NCBI RefSeq assembly: GCF_964059115.1
Contig: NZ_OZ060408.1
Span: forward strand, 62,001-126,000
Direction: 5' to 3'
DNA: 64,000 nucleotides
From: Buchnera aphidicola (Pemphigus immunis)
Lineage (GTDB): Bacteria > Pseudomonadota > Gammaproteobacteria > Enterobacterales > Enterobacteriaceae
Within the stretch, counting starts at the first letter, position 1, and the number at the start of each line of letters is the position of its first letter. Under the pieces are notes generated by a model. The model was not told the DNA's origin and ran no database searches. It was given only the letters and a program-made list of their open reading frames with translations. The position numbers were made by a program, and so were the translations under genes. Positions 9,140 to 18,687 of the stretch are shown here, piece after piece.

Positions 9140-11152
9140 ATGGAATTTTATAAAAATAAAGTTTTTAAATTAAGACAAAAAATTTTGTACCATAATTATT
9201 TATATCATACATTGTATGCTCCTGTTATTTCAGATGAAAAATATGATAGTTTAATACGGGAATTACAAATATTAGAGGAAAAATATAATCTATTAATTAA
9301 TACTCATTCTCCTATGCAAAAAATAGGATCCGCTATTCAAAGTGGTTGTAGGTCATTTTTTCATTTAACGCCTATGTTATCTTTAGATAATACTTTTAAT
9401 ATAAGTGATTATTTAAAATTTGAAAAAAAAACTAAAAATATTTTAAATATTAAAGATTCAATAGAAATATGTTGTGAACTTAAAATAGACGGCTTAGCAT
9501 TAAATTTAATATATAAAGAGGGGAAATTATTCAAAGCAGTTACGCGTGGAGATGGAAAATTTGGAGAAGACGTAACTAATAATGCTATAAGAATGAATAC
9601 GATTCCGTTAGTTTTAAGAGGTGATAATATTCCATATTTAATGGAAATTAGAGGTGAAGTATTTATTAAAAATAGTGATTTTTTATCGTTTAATCAAGAA
9701 TCTGGAATTAAGAAAGAAAAACTTTTTTCTAATCCGAGAAATGTAGCAGCTGGATCACTGCGTCATAATAGATCTAGTACAATAATTAAAAGGAAATTAA
9801 TGTTTTATGCATATGGATACAATGTGATTAAAGGTAAAGATGGGGTTAGTAACCATTTTGATAAATTACAAATTTTAAAAAAATGGGGATTACTTATTGA
9901 TAATCACACTGTATTATGTAGTAATGTGAAAGAAGTAAGCTTATTTTATCATAAAATAGAAAAAAAACGTTCCTTATTAGATTTTAATATAGATGGTATT
10001 GTTATAAAGATAAATAGTATTAAATTTCAGAAAATATTGGGTATTTCTAATAGATTTCCTATTTGGGCTATTGCTATTAAATTCAAATCTTTTGAAAAAA
10101 TTACAAAGGTTTTACGTGTAGATTTTCAAACAGGAAGAACGGGTATTATTACTCCTGTTGCTCGTGTGAAACCTGTTGAAATATCTGGAGTCATAATATC
10201 TAATGTTTCATTGCACAGCAAAAATCAAATAGATAAGATAGGATTATCTATAGGTGACGATGTGACAATATGTCGATCTGGAGACGTTATACCAAAAATT
10301 ATAAATGTAGTAAAATTAAATACTAATTCGAAAAGAAATAATATTATTTTTCCTAAAAATTGTCCAATATGCATGTATAAAATAATACAAAAGAAGAAAG
10401 ATGGTCATTTTTATTGTAGTGGAGGATTTAATTGTGATGGACAACGTAAAAAAGCATTTTATCATTTTTTTTCAAAAAAAGCGTTAAATGTACAAGGATT
10501 AGGATGTAAATTAATTGATATGTTAGTAGATAATAATTATGTTAAAAATCCTGTAGATTTCTTTAAATTAAAAATGAATGAATTAATAAAATTAGATCGT
10601 GTAGGTATAAAATTAGCTAAAAATATTTTACAATCATTAAATAAATCACGATCTGTAGTGTTGAGTAAAGTTATTTATGCTTTTGGAATTTGTGGAATAG
10701 GTTTAACAACGGCTATTTTACTTTCTAATTATTTTAAAAATTTAAAAAAATTAATCTATGTTAATAAATCAGATTTATTTAAAATAAAAGGATTAGGACC
10801 TACAGTTTCTGAAAATATTTTTAATTTTTTTCATAATAAAAATAAAATAAAATTTTTACGTGATTTAGAAAAAGAATTAAATATTTATCCTGATGTTACT
10901 GATCGTAGATTTAACATAGTAAACAAAAATATTTTTTTATATAATAAAATTATTGTTATTACTGGATTTTTTAATGAAATTTCTAGAAGACAATTAATTA
11001 AAAAAATAGAATATTTAGGTGGTCAAGTAGTAAATTCTATTTCTAAAAAAGTAAATTTAATAATTGTAGGTAAAAATCCTGGTTTAAAGTTAATGCGAGC
11101 TAAAAATCTAAAAATAGAAGAGATTTATAATATCGATTTTTTATTGCATTAA
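9140..11152 (+). CDS. ligA: NAD+-dependent DNA ligase
   Basis: LigA seals nicks in DNA using NAD+. The 670 residues match E. coli (671). The adenylated lysine is K115 in CELKIDGLALN, with SNPRNVAAGSLR and the later GDDVTICRSGDVIPKI of the OB fold. A four-cysteine zinc site (CPICMYK ... FYCSGGFNCDG) sits near residues 409-433, followed by helix-hairpin-helix repeats and a C-terminal BRCT domain (GGQVVNSISKKVNLIIVG). Nothing appears damaged. It follows a long spacer and has only a weak ribosome-binding site before the ATG. Confidence 0.97.
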   Translation: MEFYKNKVFKLRQKILYHNYLYHTLYAPVISDEKYDSLIRELQILEEKYNLLINTHSPMQKIGSAIQSGCRSFFHLTPMLSLDNTFNISDYLKFEKKTKNILNIKDSIEICCELKIDGLALNLIYKEGKLFKAVTRGDGKFGEDVTNNAIRMNTIPLVLRGDNIPYLMEIRGEVFIKNSDFLSFNQESGIKKEKLFSNPRNVAAGSLRHNRSSTIIKRKLMFYAYGYNVIKGKDGVSNHFDKLQILKKWGLLIDNHTVLCSNVKEVSLFYHKIEKKRSLLDFNIDGIVIKINSIKFQKILGISNRFPIWAIAIKFKSFEKITKVLRVDFQTGRTGIITPVARVKPVEISGVIISNVSLHSKNQIDKIGLSIGDDVTICRSGDVIPKIINVVKLNTNSKRNNIIFPKNCPICMYKIIQKKKDGHFYCSGGFNCDGQRKKAFYHFFSKKALNVQGLGCKLIDMLVDNNYVKNPVDFFKLKMNELIKLDRVGIKLAKNILQSLNKSRSVVLSKVIYAFGICGIGLTTAILLSNYFKNLKKLIYVNKSDLFKIKGLGPTVSENIFNFFHNKNKIKFLRDLEKELNIYPDVTDRRFNIVNKNIFLYNKIIVITGFFNEISRRQLIKKIEYLGGQVVNSISKKVNLIIVGKNPGLKLMRAKNLKIEEIYNIDFLLH

Positions 11153-11206
11153 TTTTAGTTTAAAGTGTATAAATAAAATTTATTTTTAAATATTAATATT
11201 TTAATT

Positions 11207-11279
11207 TGGGTCGTGCAGGATTTGAACCTGCGACCAATTGATTAAAAGTCAACTGCTCTACCAACTGAGCTAACGACCC
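11207..11279 (-). tRNA. tRNA-Lys (anticodon TTT)
   Basis: On the minus strand the sequence starts GGGTCGTTAGCTCAGTTGG, with anticodon loop CTTTTAA, the T arm GCAGGTTCAAATCCTGC, and acceptor end CGACCCA. The cloverleaf folds fully and matches E. coli tRNA-Lys. The 3' CCA is not encoded, so it depends on Cca. It lies 6 bases downstream of tRNA-Val and was probably co-transcribed with it. Confidence 0.96.
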
Positions 11280-11285
11280 TCAAAC

Positions 11286-11361
11286 TGGTGGGTGATGACG
11301 GACTCGAACCGCCGACTGCCTCCGTGTAAAGGAGGAACTCTACCAACTGAGTTAATCACCC
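11286..11361 (-). tRNA. tRNA-Val (anticodon TAC)
   Basis: The minus strand begins GGGTGATTAACTCAGTTGG, has a CTCC-CTTTACA-GGAG-type anticodon arm with TAC at positions 34-36, and T arm GGCGGTTCGAGTCCG. The 3' CCA is encoded (plus-strand TGG at 11286-11288). Paired with tRNA-Lys as in the E. coli valU-lysV type clusters. Confidence 0.96.
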
Positions 11362-11587
11362 TGAAGAATTATTTTTATATTTGTAACTCCTATTTTAAAG
11401 ATCAATCAGAAGCAGTCAATCTTTTTTTTTAATAAAATATCTATTTGTTTTATTTTTAATCATAATGATTTTTTTTTGATCTAAACTTTAGTCTTATTGT
11501 AAGAGAATATTAAATTATTTTAATAATATCCAATAGATAAGTGTAAGATTGTTTCTGAAATGTAAAAATAATTTTTAGAGGTAACAG

Positions 11588-12991
11588 ATGATAATTAAGA
11601 CTCGTTTTGCTCCAAGTCCTACAGGAAATTTACATATAGGTAGTATACGTACAGCTTTATATTCATGGTTATTTGCTAAACGTAATAAAGGTATTTTTGT
11701 TTTACGTTTTGAAGATACTGATTGTGAACGTTCTACAAAATTATCTATAAAAAAAATTTTAAAGGGATTAAAGTGGTTAGGATTAACATGGGATGAAGGA
11801 CCGTATTTTCAAACTCAAAGATTACAACATTACATAGATATTATTGATTCTATGATTCTCTCGGGAAAAGCTTACAAATGTTATTGTTCTACATCTAGAT
11901 TAGAAAAGTTAAGAAAAAATCAAATTTTAAAAGGAGAAAAACCGCGATATGATGGTAAATGTCGTGATATTAAAGGCAATTTTTATGGTAGTGTACCTTA
12001 TGTAGTAAGATTTCGTAATCCTGAAACAGGAAAAGTAATTTTTTATGACGAAATAAGAGGGAAAATTGTTTTTGAAAATAAAGAGTTGGATGATTTAATT
12101 ATTTTACGTAGTAATGGGATTCCTACATATAATTTTTGTGTTGTCATAGATGACAGAGATATGAAAATTACTCATGTTATCAGAGGAGAAGATCACATTA
12201 ACAACACTCCTCGCCAGATTAATATATTAAAATCATTGGGTGCAGATATTCCTATTTATGCTCATGTATCGATGATTACTGAAAATAGCGGGAGAAAAAT
12301 GTCTAAAAGAAATAATGTTATTGATGTGATGGAATATTATCAGAAAGGATATTTACCTGACGCTATTTTGAATTATATATTGAGATTAGGTTGGTCTTAT
12401 GGGAATCAAGAAGTTTTTAGTTTAGATGAAATGAAAAAATTATTTAATTTAAAGGGATTAAGTAAATCATCAAGTTGTTTTAATATAAAAAAATTGCTAT
12501 GGCTTAACCATTATTATATTAATAATTTATCTGTAGATTATATAGGAAAATGTTTAGAACATTATTTTCAAACAGAAAATATAGACATTTCAAAAGGTCC
12601 TGTTTTAACTGAAATAATTAAAATAACAGCTCGTAGATGTAATACTTTAAGAGACATGGTACAATTATCTCGATTTTTTTATCAAGAATTTGAGTATTTA
12701 AGTAATGAGGTAACAAAAAAATATTTAAATAATAATAATATAACTATATTACAAGAAATTAGAAAAATGATTGCAGATCTTTCAATTTGGAGTGTATGTA
12801 ATTTATTACAATTAGTAAAATTATTATCTATAAAATTGAATATTACTTTATCTGCAGTTGCTATGCCGATTCGTTTTGCAATTACTGGTTCAGAAATTTC
12901 TCCAAGTATTGATATTACAATGTATTTTATAGGTAAAGATCGTTTGTTATCGCGTATAGGCAAAGCTATCAATTATATAAATGAAAATTAA
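11588..12991 (+). CDS. gltX: glutamyl-tRNA synthetase
   Basis: GltX charges tRNA-Glu with glutamate. The class I signatures are APSPTGNLHIGSIRTALY near residues 8-25 and GRKMSKRNNVIDV near 235-247. The 467 residues are close to the E. coli length (471). AGAGGTAAC sits 8 bases before the ATG. It follows the divergent tRNA-Val/tRNA-Lys pair, the same neighbourhood as in E. coli. Confidence 0.97.
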   Translation: MIIKTRFAPSPTGNLHIGSIRTALYSWLFAKRNKGIFVLRFEDTDCERSTKLSIKKILKGLKWLGLTWDEGPYFQTQRLQHYIDIIDSMILSGKAYKCYCSTSRLEKLRKNQILKGEKPRYDGKCRDIKGNFYGSVPYVVRFRNPETGKVIFYDEIRGKIVFENKELDDLIILRSNGIPTYNFCVVIDDRDMKITHVIRGEDHINNTPRQINILKSLGADIPIYAHVSMITENSGRKMSKRNNVIDVMEYYQKGYLPDAILNYILRLGWSYGNQEVFSLDEMKKLFNLKGLSKSSSCFNIKKLLWLNHYYINNLSVDYIGKCLEHYFQTENIDISKGPVLTEIIKITARRCNTLRDMVQLSRFFYQEFEYLSNEVTKKYLNNNNITILQEIRKMIADLSIWSVCNLLQLVKLLSIKLNITLSAVAMPIRFAITGSEISPSIDITMYFIGKDRLLSRIGKAINYINEN

Positions 12992-13105
12992 ATAATGAAA
13001 TTAGTTAAAAGTTTGGTATTTAATTGATATCATTTTAATTATTTTAAAGTTATACTTTGTTTATTAATGAATAATATATTTATTTAATAAATAAATTATA
13101 TTTTT

Positions 13106-13178
13106 GGGGTCATAGCTCAATTGGGAGAGTATTTGCATGGCATGCAAAAGGATGGCGGTTCGACTCCGCTTGACTCCA
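13106..13178 (+). tRNA. tRNA-Ala (anticodon GGC)
   Basis: Starts GGGGTCATAGCTCAATTGG, anticodon arm TTGCA-TGGCATG-CAA-type with GGC at 34-36, T arm GGCGGTTCGACTCCGC with acceptor end TGACTCCA. It differs only at stem positions from E. coli tRNA-Ala(GGC), with compensating changes in the acceptor stem. The CCA is not encoded (TCA follows). Confidence 0.96.
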
Positions 13179-13237
13179 TCACTATAATTTTTTATATTTT
13201 TGTTTTTATACTTATTTTTTTTAAATATAAAAAATAT

Positions 13238-13258
13238 GTGCTGGAATTTCCCCAGCAC
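13238..13258 (-). terminator. GC-rich hairpin after fliE
   Basis: GTGCTGG and CCAGCAC pair over 7 bp with a 7-base loop. On the minus strand it begins 13 bases after the fliE stop and is followed by ATATTTTTTATATTT, a U-rich tail. That makes a good factor-independent terminator for fliE. It may also stop the tRNA-Ala transcript arriving from the other side. Confidence 0.7.
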
Positions 13259-13270
13259 TATGTAGTAAAT

Positions 13271-13576
13271 TTAGACTTGCATATTCATAATTTCTTGGTA
13301 ACCAGATACTAATTTGTTTCTAATTTGAACAGCTAAATGCATAGAAATAGTAGATTTTTGTAAGTCTATCATTACATCACTTAAAGATACTCCTTTTTTT
13401 TCTAACATTAAATTTTTGGAGCTTTCTTTTGCATTTTTTTGAATTAAATCTATTTTATTTAATATATTTTTAATTAAATATGAAAAATCATTAGATAATA
13501 ATTTATTTTTTTTTTCTACAGAAGTTAATATATTAAAATTTATTTTTTTAATGTTATTAATGTTATGAATAGACAT
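13271..13576 (-). CDS. fliE: flagellar hook-basal body protein FliE
   Basis: FliE joins the MS ring to the rod and is an early export substrate. I start it at 13576 (MSIHNINNIKK), giving 101 residues against 104 in E. coli; an AGAGG site lies just upstream, and a longer reading from 13612 would add 12 unmatched residues. The C-terminal part VSLSDVMIDLQKSTISMHL and VRNKLV-type NKLVSGYQEIMNMQV match the family strongly. The gene is divergent from fliF, as in E. coli. Confidence 0.93.
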   Translation of the reverse strand: MSIHNINNIKKINFNILTSVEKKNKLLSNDFSYLIKNILNKIDLIQKNAKESSKNLMLEKKGVSLSDVMIDLQKSTISMHLAVQIRNKLVSGYQEIMNMQV

Positions 13577-13808
13577 TATACCTCTACATATTAGAAATAA
13601 TATTGTTGCCAATATAATAGCATAATTTTACTTTGATAATAAAATATATTAAAACTATAGATTTTTTGTTCATCAAATTTTATTATATAAAATAAAAATA
13701 ATAACAAGAAATCATTAATAATAAAATTATTTTAAATAATCATATTAAATATTTTTGATTTATTTTGATTACTGTTAGTTTAGATGAACTATCAGACAGG
13801 AAATTTTT

Positions 13809-15617
13809 ATGAATTTTGAAAAAAACGTTAATACAAATGATAAATCAAAAGAAAAAGGAATATTTAATTATTTTTTTTATAAATTAAGTATAACTTCTAA
13901 AATATTAATAATTTTAATAATATTAATAGTAATTTTTTTTTATGTGACCTCTGTGTGGGTTAAATCTGAAAAATATAGTGTATTATATAATCGATTATCT
14001 AACAGAGATAGAGGAGCAGTTATTTCTCAATTAGTGACTATGAATATTCCTTATATATTTAATGAAAATTCAGGTTTATTGTCAGTCCCTCATGATAAAG
14101 TACAAGAAATTCGTTTTTATTTATCTGAACATGGGTTACCTAAAGGATCTGGAATCGGATTTGAGATATTAGATAAAGAAAAATTTGGAATGAGTCAGTT
14201 TAATGAACAAATTAATTATCAAAGAGCTTTAGAAGGAGAATTAGCGAGAACAATTGAAAGATTAGATTTAATAAAATCTGCTAGAGTACATATTGCGTTA
14301 CCTAAATCTTCTTTATTTATACATGAAAAAAAAGAACCAACAGCATCTATTATTTTAGATTTACAATCTGGACAACATTTAGACAGAAGACAAATAAATG
14401 CTATTTTACATTTTATTTCTAGTAGTGTATCTGGATTGACACCAAATCATGTTACTATTGTTGATCAATCTGGTAATTTATTAAATAATCTAGATTTTGT
14501 TGATAACGAAGTAAATGATATGAAGTTAAGATATAGTGAAGAATTGGAAAAACGTTATAAAAAAAGAATAGAAGATATTTTATCTCCTGTCGTAGGATCA
14601 GAAAATATTTATGCCCAAGTCACAGCACAAATAGATTTTGATAATCAGGAAAAAACGGAAGAAAAATATAAACCTAACTTTAATAGTTCTAATCAAGCTA
14701 TTCGATCTCATCAAAGCACCCACAATATAGATTATACTGGAAAAGATTCCGATATATTAATATCAAATTCTCCTGTAAATGAATCTCTTGATGTATCTGA
14801 AAATAAAATTAATGCTATTAGATCAGAAAAATTATTAAATTCTGGTAAAAAGCAAGATATGTATTTAAAAAATCATGGTAATGAAAATAAAAAATTTTAT
14901 TTTCCTGAAAACGCTAAAAAATATCGGGATGATATTGTTAACTATGAGTTAGATCACACTATTCTTCGTACTAAAGTAAATATTGGAGAGATAAAAAGGT
15001 TATCAACAGCTGTAGTAGTTAATTTTATTAAAAATAAGCAAGGAAAATATGTTCCATTACCAATTGATTTAATGAAAAAAATTGAATATTTAACTCGTCA
15101 AGCTATCGGGTATTCTAAAAAACGAGGAGATACTGTTAATGTTGTTAATTCTTTGTTTATGAATAAATCAGATATTTCTAAAATGTCCGATAAAATCAAA
15201 TTTAATATAAATAAATGTGATTTAGTTAAAAAAATAGATACAAAAAACATACATGATTTAAATAAGAAAGAAGATGAAATTAAATTTGATTTAATATGGA
15301 AAAAGTTAACTGAATCAAATTTATTAATAACTGCTTATCCTTTCGTTATTTTATTTTTGAGTGGTATTATTTTGTTAGAACTTATTGTTTTTAAAAGAAA
15401 AATAAATAAACTTAAATACTTACATGTTAATTTCTTAGATAAAAGAAAGCAAAAAGTAGAATCTAAAATTAATAAACAAGATAAGGGTTCTTTTTCAGAA
15501 GATAATGATATTATGAATGTAAGTAATGTTAAAAAAACTATCGGTAATTTATCTAGAAATGAAGAAAACATTATAGAAATGATTGTGAAAAAATGGATAA
15601 GTGATAAAAAATTATGA
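13809..15617 (+). CDS. fliF: flagellar MS-ring protein FliF
   Basis: FliF forms the membrane ring that anchors the switch and surrounds the export gate. A first membrane segment (about residues 31-48, ILIILIILIVIFFYVTSVWV) is followed by ring-building motifs such as GLPKGSGIGFEILDKEKFGMSQF and NYQRALEGELARTIERL. A second membrane segment (AYPFVILFLSGIILLELIVF) lies near residue 515, and the C-terminal tail that binds FliG ends at residue 602. It is about 50 residues longer than E. coli FliF, mainly in the lysine-rich periplasmic loop. A CAGGAAATTTTT site precedes the ATG. It overlaps fliG by 4 bases. Confidence 0.95.
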   Translation: MNFEKNVNTNDKSKEKGIFNYFFYKLSITSKILIILIILIVIFFYVTSVWVKSEKYSVLYNRLSNRDRGAVISQLVTMNIPYIFNENSGLLSVPHDKVQEIRFYLSEHGLPKGSGIGFEILDKEKFGMSQFNEQINYQRALEGELARTIERLDLIKSARVHIALPKSSLFIHEKKEPTASIILDLQSGQHLDRRQINAILHFISSSVSGLTPNHVTIVDQSGNLLNNLDFVDNEVNDMKLRYSEELEKRYKKRIEDILSPVVGSENIYAQVTAQIDFDNQEKTEEKYKPNFNSSNQAIRSHQSTHNIDYTGKDSDILISNSPVNESLDVSENKINAIRSEKLLNSGKKQDMYLKNHGNENKKFYFPENAKKYRDDIVNYELDHTILRTKVNIGEIKRLSTAVVVNFIKNKQGKYVPLPIDLMKKIEYLTRQAIGYSKKRGDTVNVVNSLFMNKSDISKMSDKIKFNINKCDLVKKIDTKNIHDLNKKEDEIKFDLIWKKLTESNLLITAYPFVILFLSGIILLELIVFKRKINKLKYLHVNFLDKRKQKVESKINKQDKGSFSEDNDIMNVSNVKKTIGNLSRNEENIIEMIVKKWISDKKL

Positions 15618-16600
15618 GTTTAAACGGTATTGAGAGAAGTTCAATTTTATTAATGTCGATAGATGTTGATTCAGCTGTAAAAGTATTAAAAAAATTAACA
15701 ATTTTGGAATCACGTAAGATTTTGAAATGCATGGTAAATATTAATAATATATCTTCTGTAGAAGTAAATAAAGTATTAAAAGAATGTGTAGATTTTATTC
15801 TTCCAAATAACTATTTTAGTTACGTTTATGGTGACTATTTATTTTCAATTTTAAAGAAAACATTAGGTGAAAAAGAAGCAACTATTTTTTTAGAAGAAAA
15901 TGTTAGTGTAAAAAATATGGATTATATTTTTGAAAAATTAAAGAATATAAATCCGAAACAGTTATTTGATTTAATAAAAAATGAGCATATTCAAATTATT
16001 ACTGCGATATTGGTGTACGTAAAAGATTATCAAGCAGCTGAAGTTCTTGATTTATTCAACGAAAAGAAACGTTCTCAAATTTTACTGCGTATTGCTACAT
16101 TTTCTGGTTTAAATCAATCTGGGAAAAAAGAATTAGTAAACATAGTTACTGATATATTGAGTCGTTACGAATACATGATAAATAATCAGAGATCTTTAAA
16201 AAAAGTGGCGAAAATTTTAACTTTAATGAAAAATCATAAAAAAAAGTCAATTATTCATGATTTATCTAATTTTAATATAGATATGACAAAAAAAATTTTA
16301 AATGAAATTTTTTCGTTTAAAAATTTAGTTAATATGCAAGATAAATATATTTGTGATTTAGTAAATCATGTAGATTTAGACACAATATGTATAGGATTAT
16401 CTCATACCGATGATTTATTAAAAAATAAATTCATAAAAAATATGTCAGAACAAGATGCGAGTTATTTACGGGGACAATTATCTAAAAAAAGTACTTTATT
16501 AACATCTGACATTACCAATGCTCAAAAATTGATACTTAAAACTATGCGATCTTTTTTAGAAAAAGAGGAAATAACCATTAAAGAAAACAAGGTAGAATAA
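15614..16600 (+). CDS. fliG: flagellar switch protein FliG (torque residues eroded)
   Basis: FliG links FliF to FliM and in motile bacteria touches the stator. The 328 residues align end to end with E. coli FliG (331). The EHPQ motif of the middle domain reads EHIQ at residues 124-127. In the C-terminal torque helix the E. coli stretch DDRSIQRLL reads QDKYICDLV, so one of two acidic residues is lost and an arginine is replaced. Ring-assembly parts look better conserved. The reading frame overlaps fliF and shares its stop/start with fliH (TAATG). Confidence 0.9.
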   Translation: MSLNGIERSSILLMSIDVDSAVKVLKKLTILESRKILKCMVNINNISSVEVNKVLKECVDFILPNNYFSYVYGDYLFSILKKTLGEKEATIFLEENVSVKNMDYIFEKLKNINPKQLFDLIKNEHIQIITAILVYVKDYQAAEVLDLFNEKKRSQILLRIATFSGLNQSGKKELVNIVTDILSRYEYMINNQRSLKKVAKILTLMKNHKKKSIIHDLSNFNIDMTKKILNEIFSFKNLVNMQDKYICDLVNHVDLDTICIGLSHTDDLLKNKFIKNMSEQDASYLRGQLSKKSTLLTSDITNAQKLILKTMRSFLEKEEITIKENKVE

Positions 16601-17289
16601 TGTCAGATATAATATCAAATAAAATATGGGAAAAATGGTATCCAGAAGAATTAGTTTCATCAAAATTTTTAAAAAAAACTACTTGTGTTATACATAAAGA
16701 TAAATTATCGAAGATAAATTTAATCAAACGTGCTGGTATTAATTTAAAAAAAAATTTTTATGATAAAAAAGAATCTAAAATATCTGAGAAAAATTATCGA
16801 AAAAAAAACATTAAAGAAGAAGATCGTAAAATTGAAATAAACAAAAGTTTGTTAGAACTTGAAAAACAAAAACAAATTGTGCAAAAAAAAATTGATATAT
16901 TTCTTTCAGAATTTGAATTAGAATTAGACAATTTAGATAAAGTTATTCCTACTCATTTAGTTCATTTGGCTTTAAAGATAGTTACAAAGATGGTAGGTGA
17001 TACTCCTTTAATAAAAACTTCTTTTATTTTGAATAAAATTAAAGAAATAATTCAGAATGAATCTATTCGTTTTTACAAACCTAAATTGATAATTCATCCA
17101 GATGATTTAGATATGATAACAAAAAATTTTGGTAAAATTTTTGATAAGCATGGTTGGAGAATATTATGTGATCATGAAATACGTTTAGGTGGTTGCAAAA
17201 TAGAGTCAGAAGGTAGTAATTTAGATGTCACTATTTCTACTCTTTGGCGCGAATTATGTCGACTTTCTTTTTTTAATGAGCATTATTAA
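16600..17289 (+). CDS. fliH: flagellar export ATPase regulator FliH
   Basis: FliH binds the FliI ATPase and docks it to the switch complex. The N-terminus (KIWEKWYPEEL) resembles the E. coli start that contains the FlhA/FliN-contacting tryptophans. A charged, probably coiled-coil segment follows (about residues 70-115). The C-terminal domain (HLALKIVTKMVGDTPL ... LRLGGCKIESEGSNLDVTISTLW-type residues) carries the family fold. Length 229 is close to E. coli (228). Start and stop codons overlap those of fliG and fliI by one base, implying coupled translation. Confidence 0.92.
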   Translation: MSDIISNKIWEKWYPEELVSSKFLKKTTCVIHKDKLSKINLIKRAGINLKKNFYDKKESKISEKNYRKKNIKEEDRKIEINKSLLELEKQKQIVQKKIDIFLSEFELELDNLDKVIPTHLVHLALKIVTKMVGDTPLIKTSFILNKIKEIIQNESIRFYKPKLIIHPDDLDMITKNFGKIFDKHGWRILCDHEIRLGGCKIESEGSNLDVTISTLWRELCRLSFFNEHY

Positions 17290-18665
17290 TGAATTTAAGA
17301 TTAAAAAAATGGTTAAAAAGAATAACTATTTTTGAAAAAAAACTTGATAATCTTCCTGTTGGTTTTAGTTATGGATATTTGACAGGTATAAATGGTATTA
17401 TTTTGGAAGTAACAGGTTTGAAGTTACCTATTGGATCTCTATGTTTTATAGAAAATTTTTTTGACGAAGATAGTAATGAAATAGAATGTGAGGTAATCGG
17501 TTTTAAAGAAAATAAATTATTATTGATGCCTGTTGAAGCAGCAATAGGGATTCAACCAAATTCGCGCGTATTTTCTAAATTAACAAATAATAAAATGGTT
17601 AATTTTACTACTTTTTTACCAGTTGGTCTTGAATTATTAGGAAGAGTATTAGATAGTTTAGGACGTCCATTAGATGGATTTAATAAGTTAGAAGTTAAAG
17701 ATTTTTTAGCTTTAACTTTTGATAAAATAAATCCTTTAGATCGTTGTCCTATTACTGATGTATTAGATACAGGTGTACGATCAATTAATTCTTTATTAAC
17801 TATTGGAAGAGGACAAAGAGTAGGTTTATTTTCTAGTTCAGGATTAGGAAAAAGTGTGTTATTAGGAATGATAGCCAGATATACTAAAGTTGATATTATT
17901 GTCATAGCATTAATAGGTGAACGGAGTCGAGAAGTAAAAGATTTTATAAATAATATTCTTGGGTCAAAAGGTTTATCTCGTTCTATAGTTATTGCTGTTC
18001 CTGCAGATTGTTCTCCATTGTTACAAATTAAAGGAGCTATTTATGCTACTCGTATTGCTGAATATTTTAGAAATAATAGATATCATGTTTTATTAATTAT
18101 GGATTCATTGACACGTTATGCAATGGCTCATCGAGAAATATCATTATCAATAGGAGAGTTACCAGCAACTAGAGGTTATCCTCCTTCTGTTTTTTCTAAA
18201 TTATCCTCTTTAGTAGAAAGAGCAGGTAACGGTAAAAATGGTTTGGGTTCTATTACAGCCTTTTATACAGTGTTAACTGAAATTAATGCAGATAATGATC
18301 CTATAGCAGAGTCAGTAAGATCATTTTTAGATGGACATATTGTTTTATCGAAAATTTATGCGGATTCAGGACATTATCCGGCTATTGATATAGAAAGTTC
18401 GATTAGTCGATTAATGCCTAATTTAGTTGATAATACTTACTATTTACAGGTTTGTTATTTTAAAAGATTAGTTTCTGTTTATCAACGTAATCAAGAATTA
18501 ATTAATGTTGGTGCTTATGTTTCAGGAAATAATCTGATACTCGATCAGGCCGTTAAAATTTGGTCTAAATTGGAAGTTTTTTTAAAACAAGATATTAAAG
18601 AATCTTATGATTATATTAATTCTTGTCAATCTTTAAAAGAATTGTTAGGTAATATCGATAATTAA
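17289..18665 (+). CDS. fliI: flagellum-specific export ATPase FliI
   Basis: FliI unfolds or delivers export substrates to the membrane gate and resembles the F1 ATPase beta subunit. The P loop is SSSGLGKS at residues 182-189; the first position is usually A or G. The Walker B strand HVLLIMDSLTRYAMAHREI and the GELPATRGYPPSVFSKL block are intact. The 458 residues match E. coli (457). The protein looks functional, which supports a working export role even though no flagellin gene is seen here. Confidence 0.96.
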   Translation: MNLRLKKWLKRITIFEKKLDNLPVGFSYGYLTGINGIILEVTGLKLPIGSLCFIENFFDEDSNEIECEVIGFKENKLLLMPVEAAIGIQPNSRVFSKLTNNKMVNFTTFLPVGLELLGRVLDSLGRPLDGFNKLEVKDFLALTFDKINPLDRCPITDVLDTGVRSINSLLTIGRGQRVGLFSSSGLGKSVLLGMIARYTKVDIIVIALIGERSREVKDFINNILGSKGLSRSIVIAVPADCSPLLQIKGAIYATRIAEYFRNNRYHVLLIMDSLTRYAMAHREISLSIGELPATRGYPPSVFSKLSSLVERAGNGKNGLGSITAFYTVLTEINADNDPIAESVRSFLDGHIVLSKIYADSGHYPAIDIESSISRLMPNLVDNTYYLQVCYFKRLVSVYQRNQELINVGAYVSGNNLILDQAVKIWSKLEVFLKQDIKESYDYINSCQSLKELLGNIDN

Positions 18666-18687
18666 TATCTTATTTTTAGGAATATAT

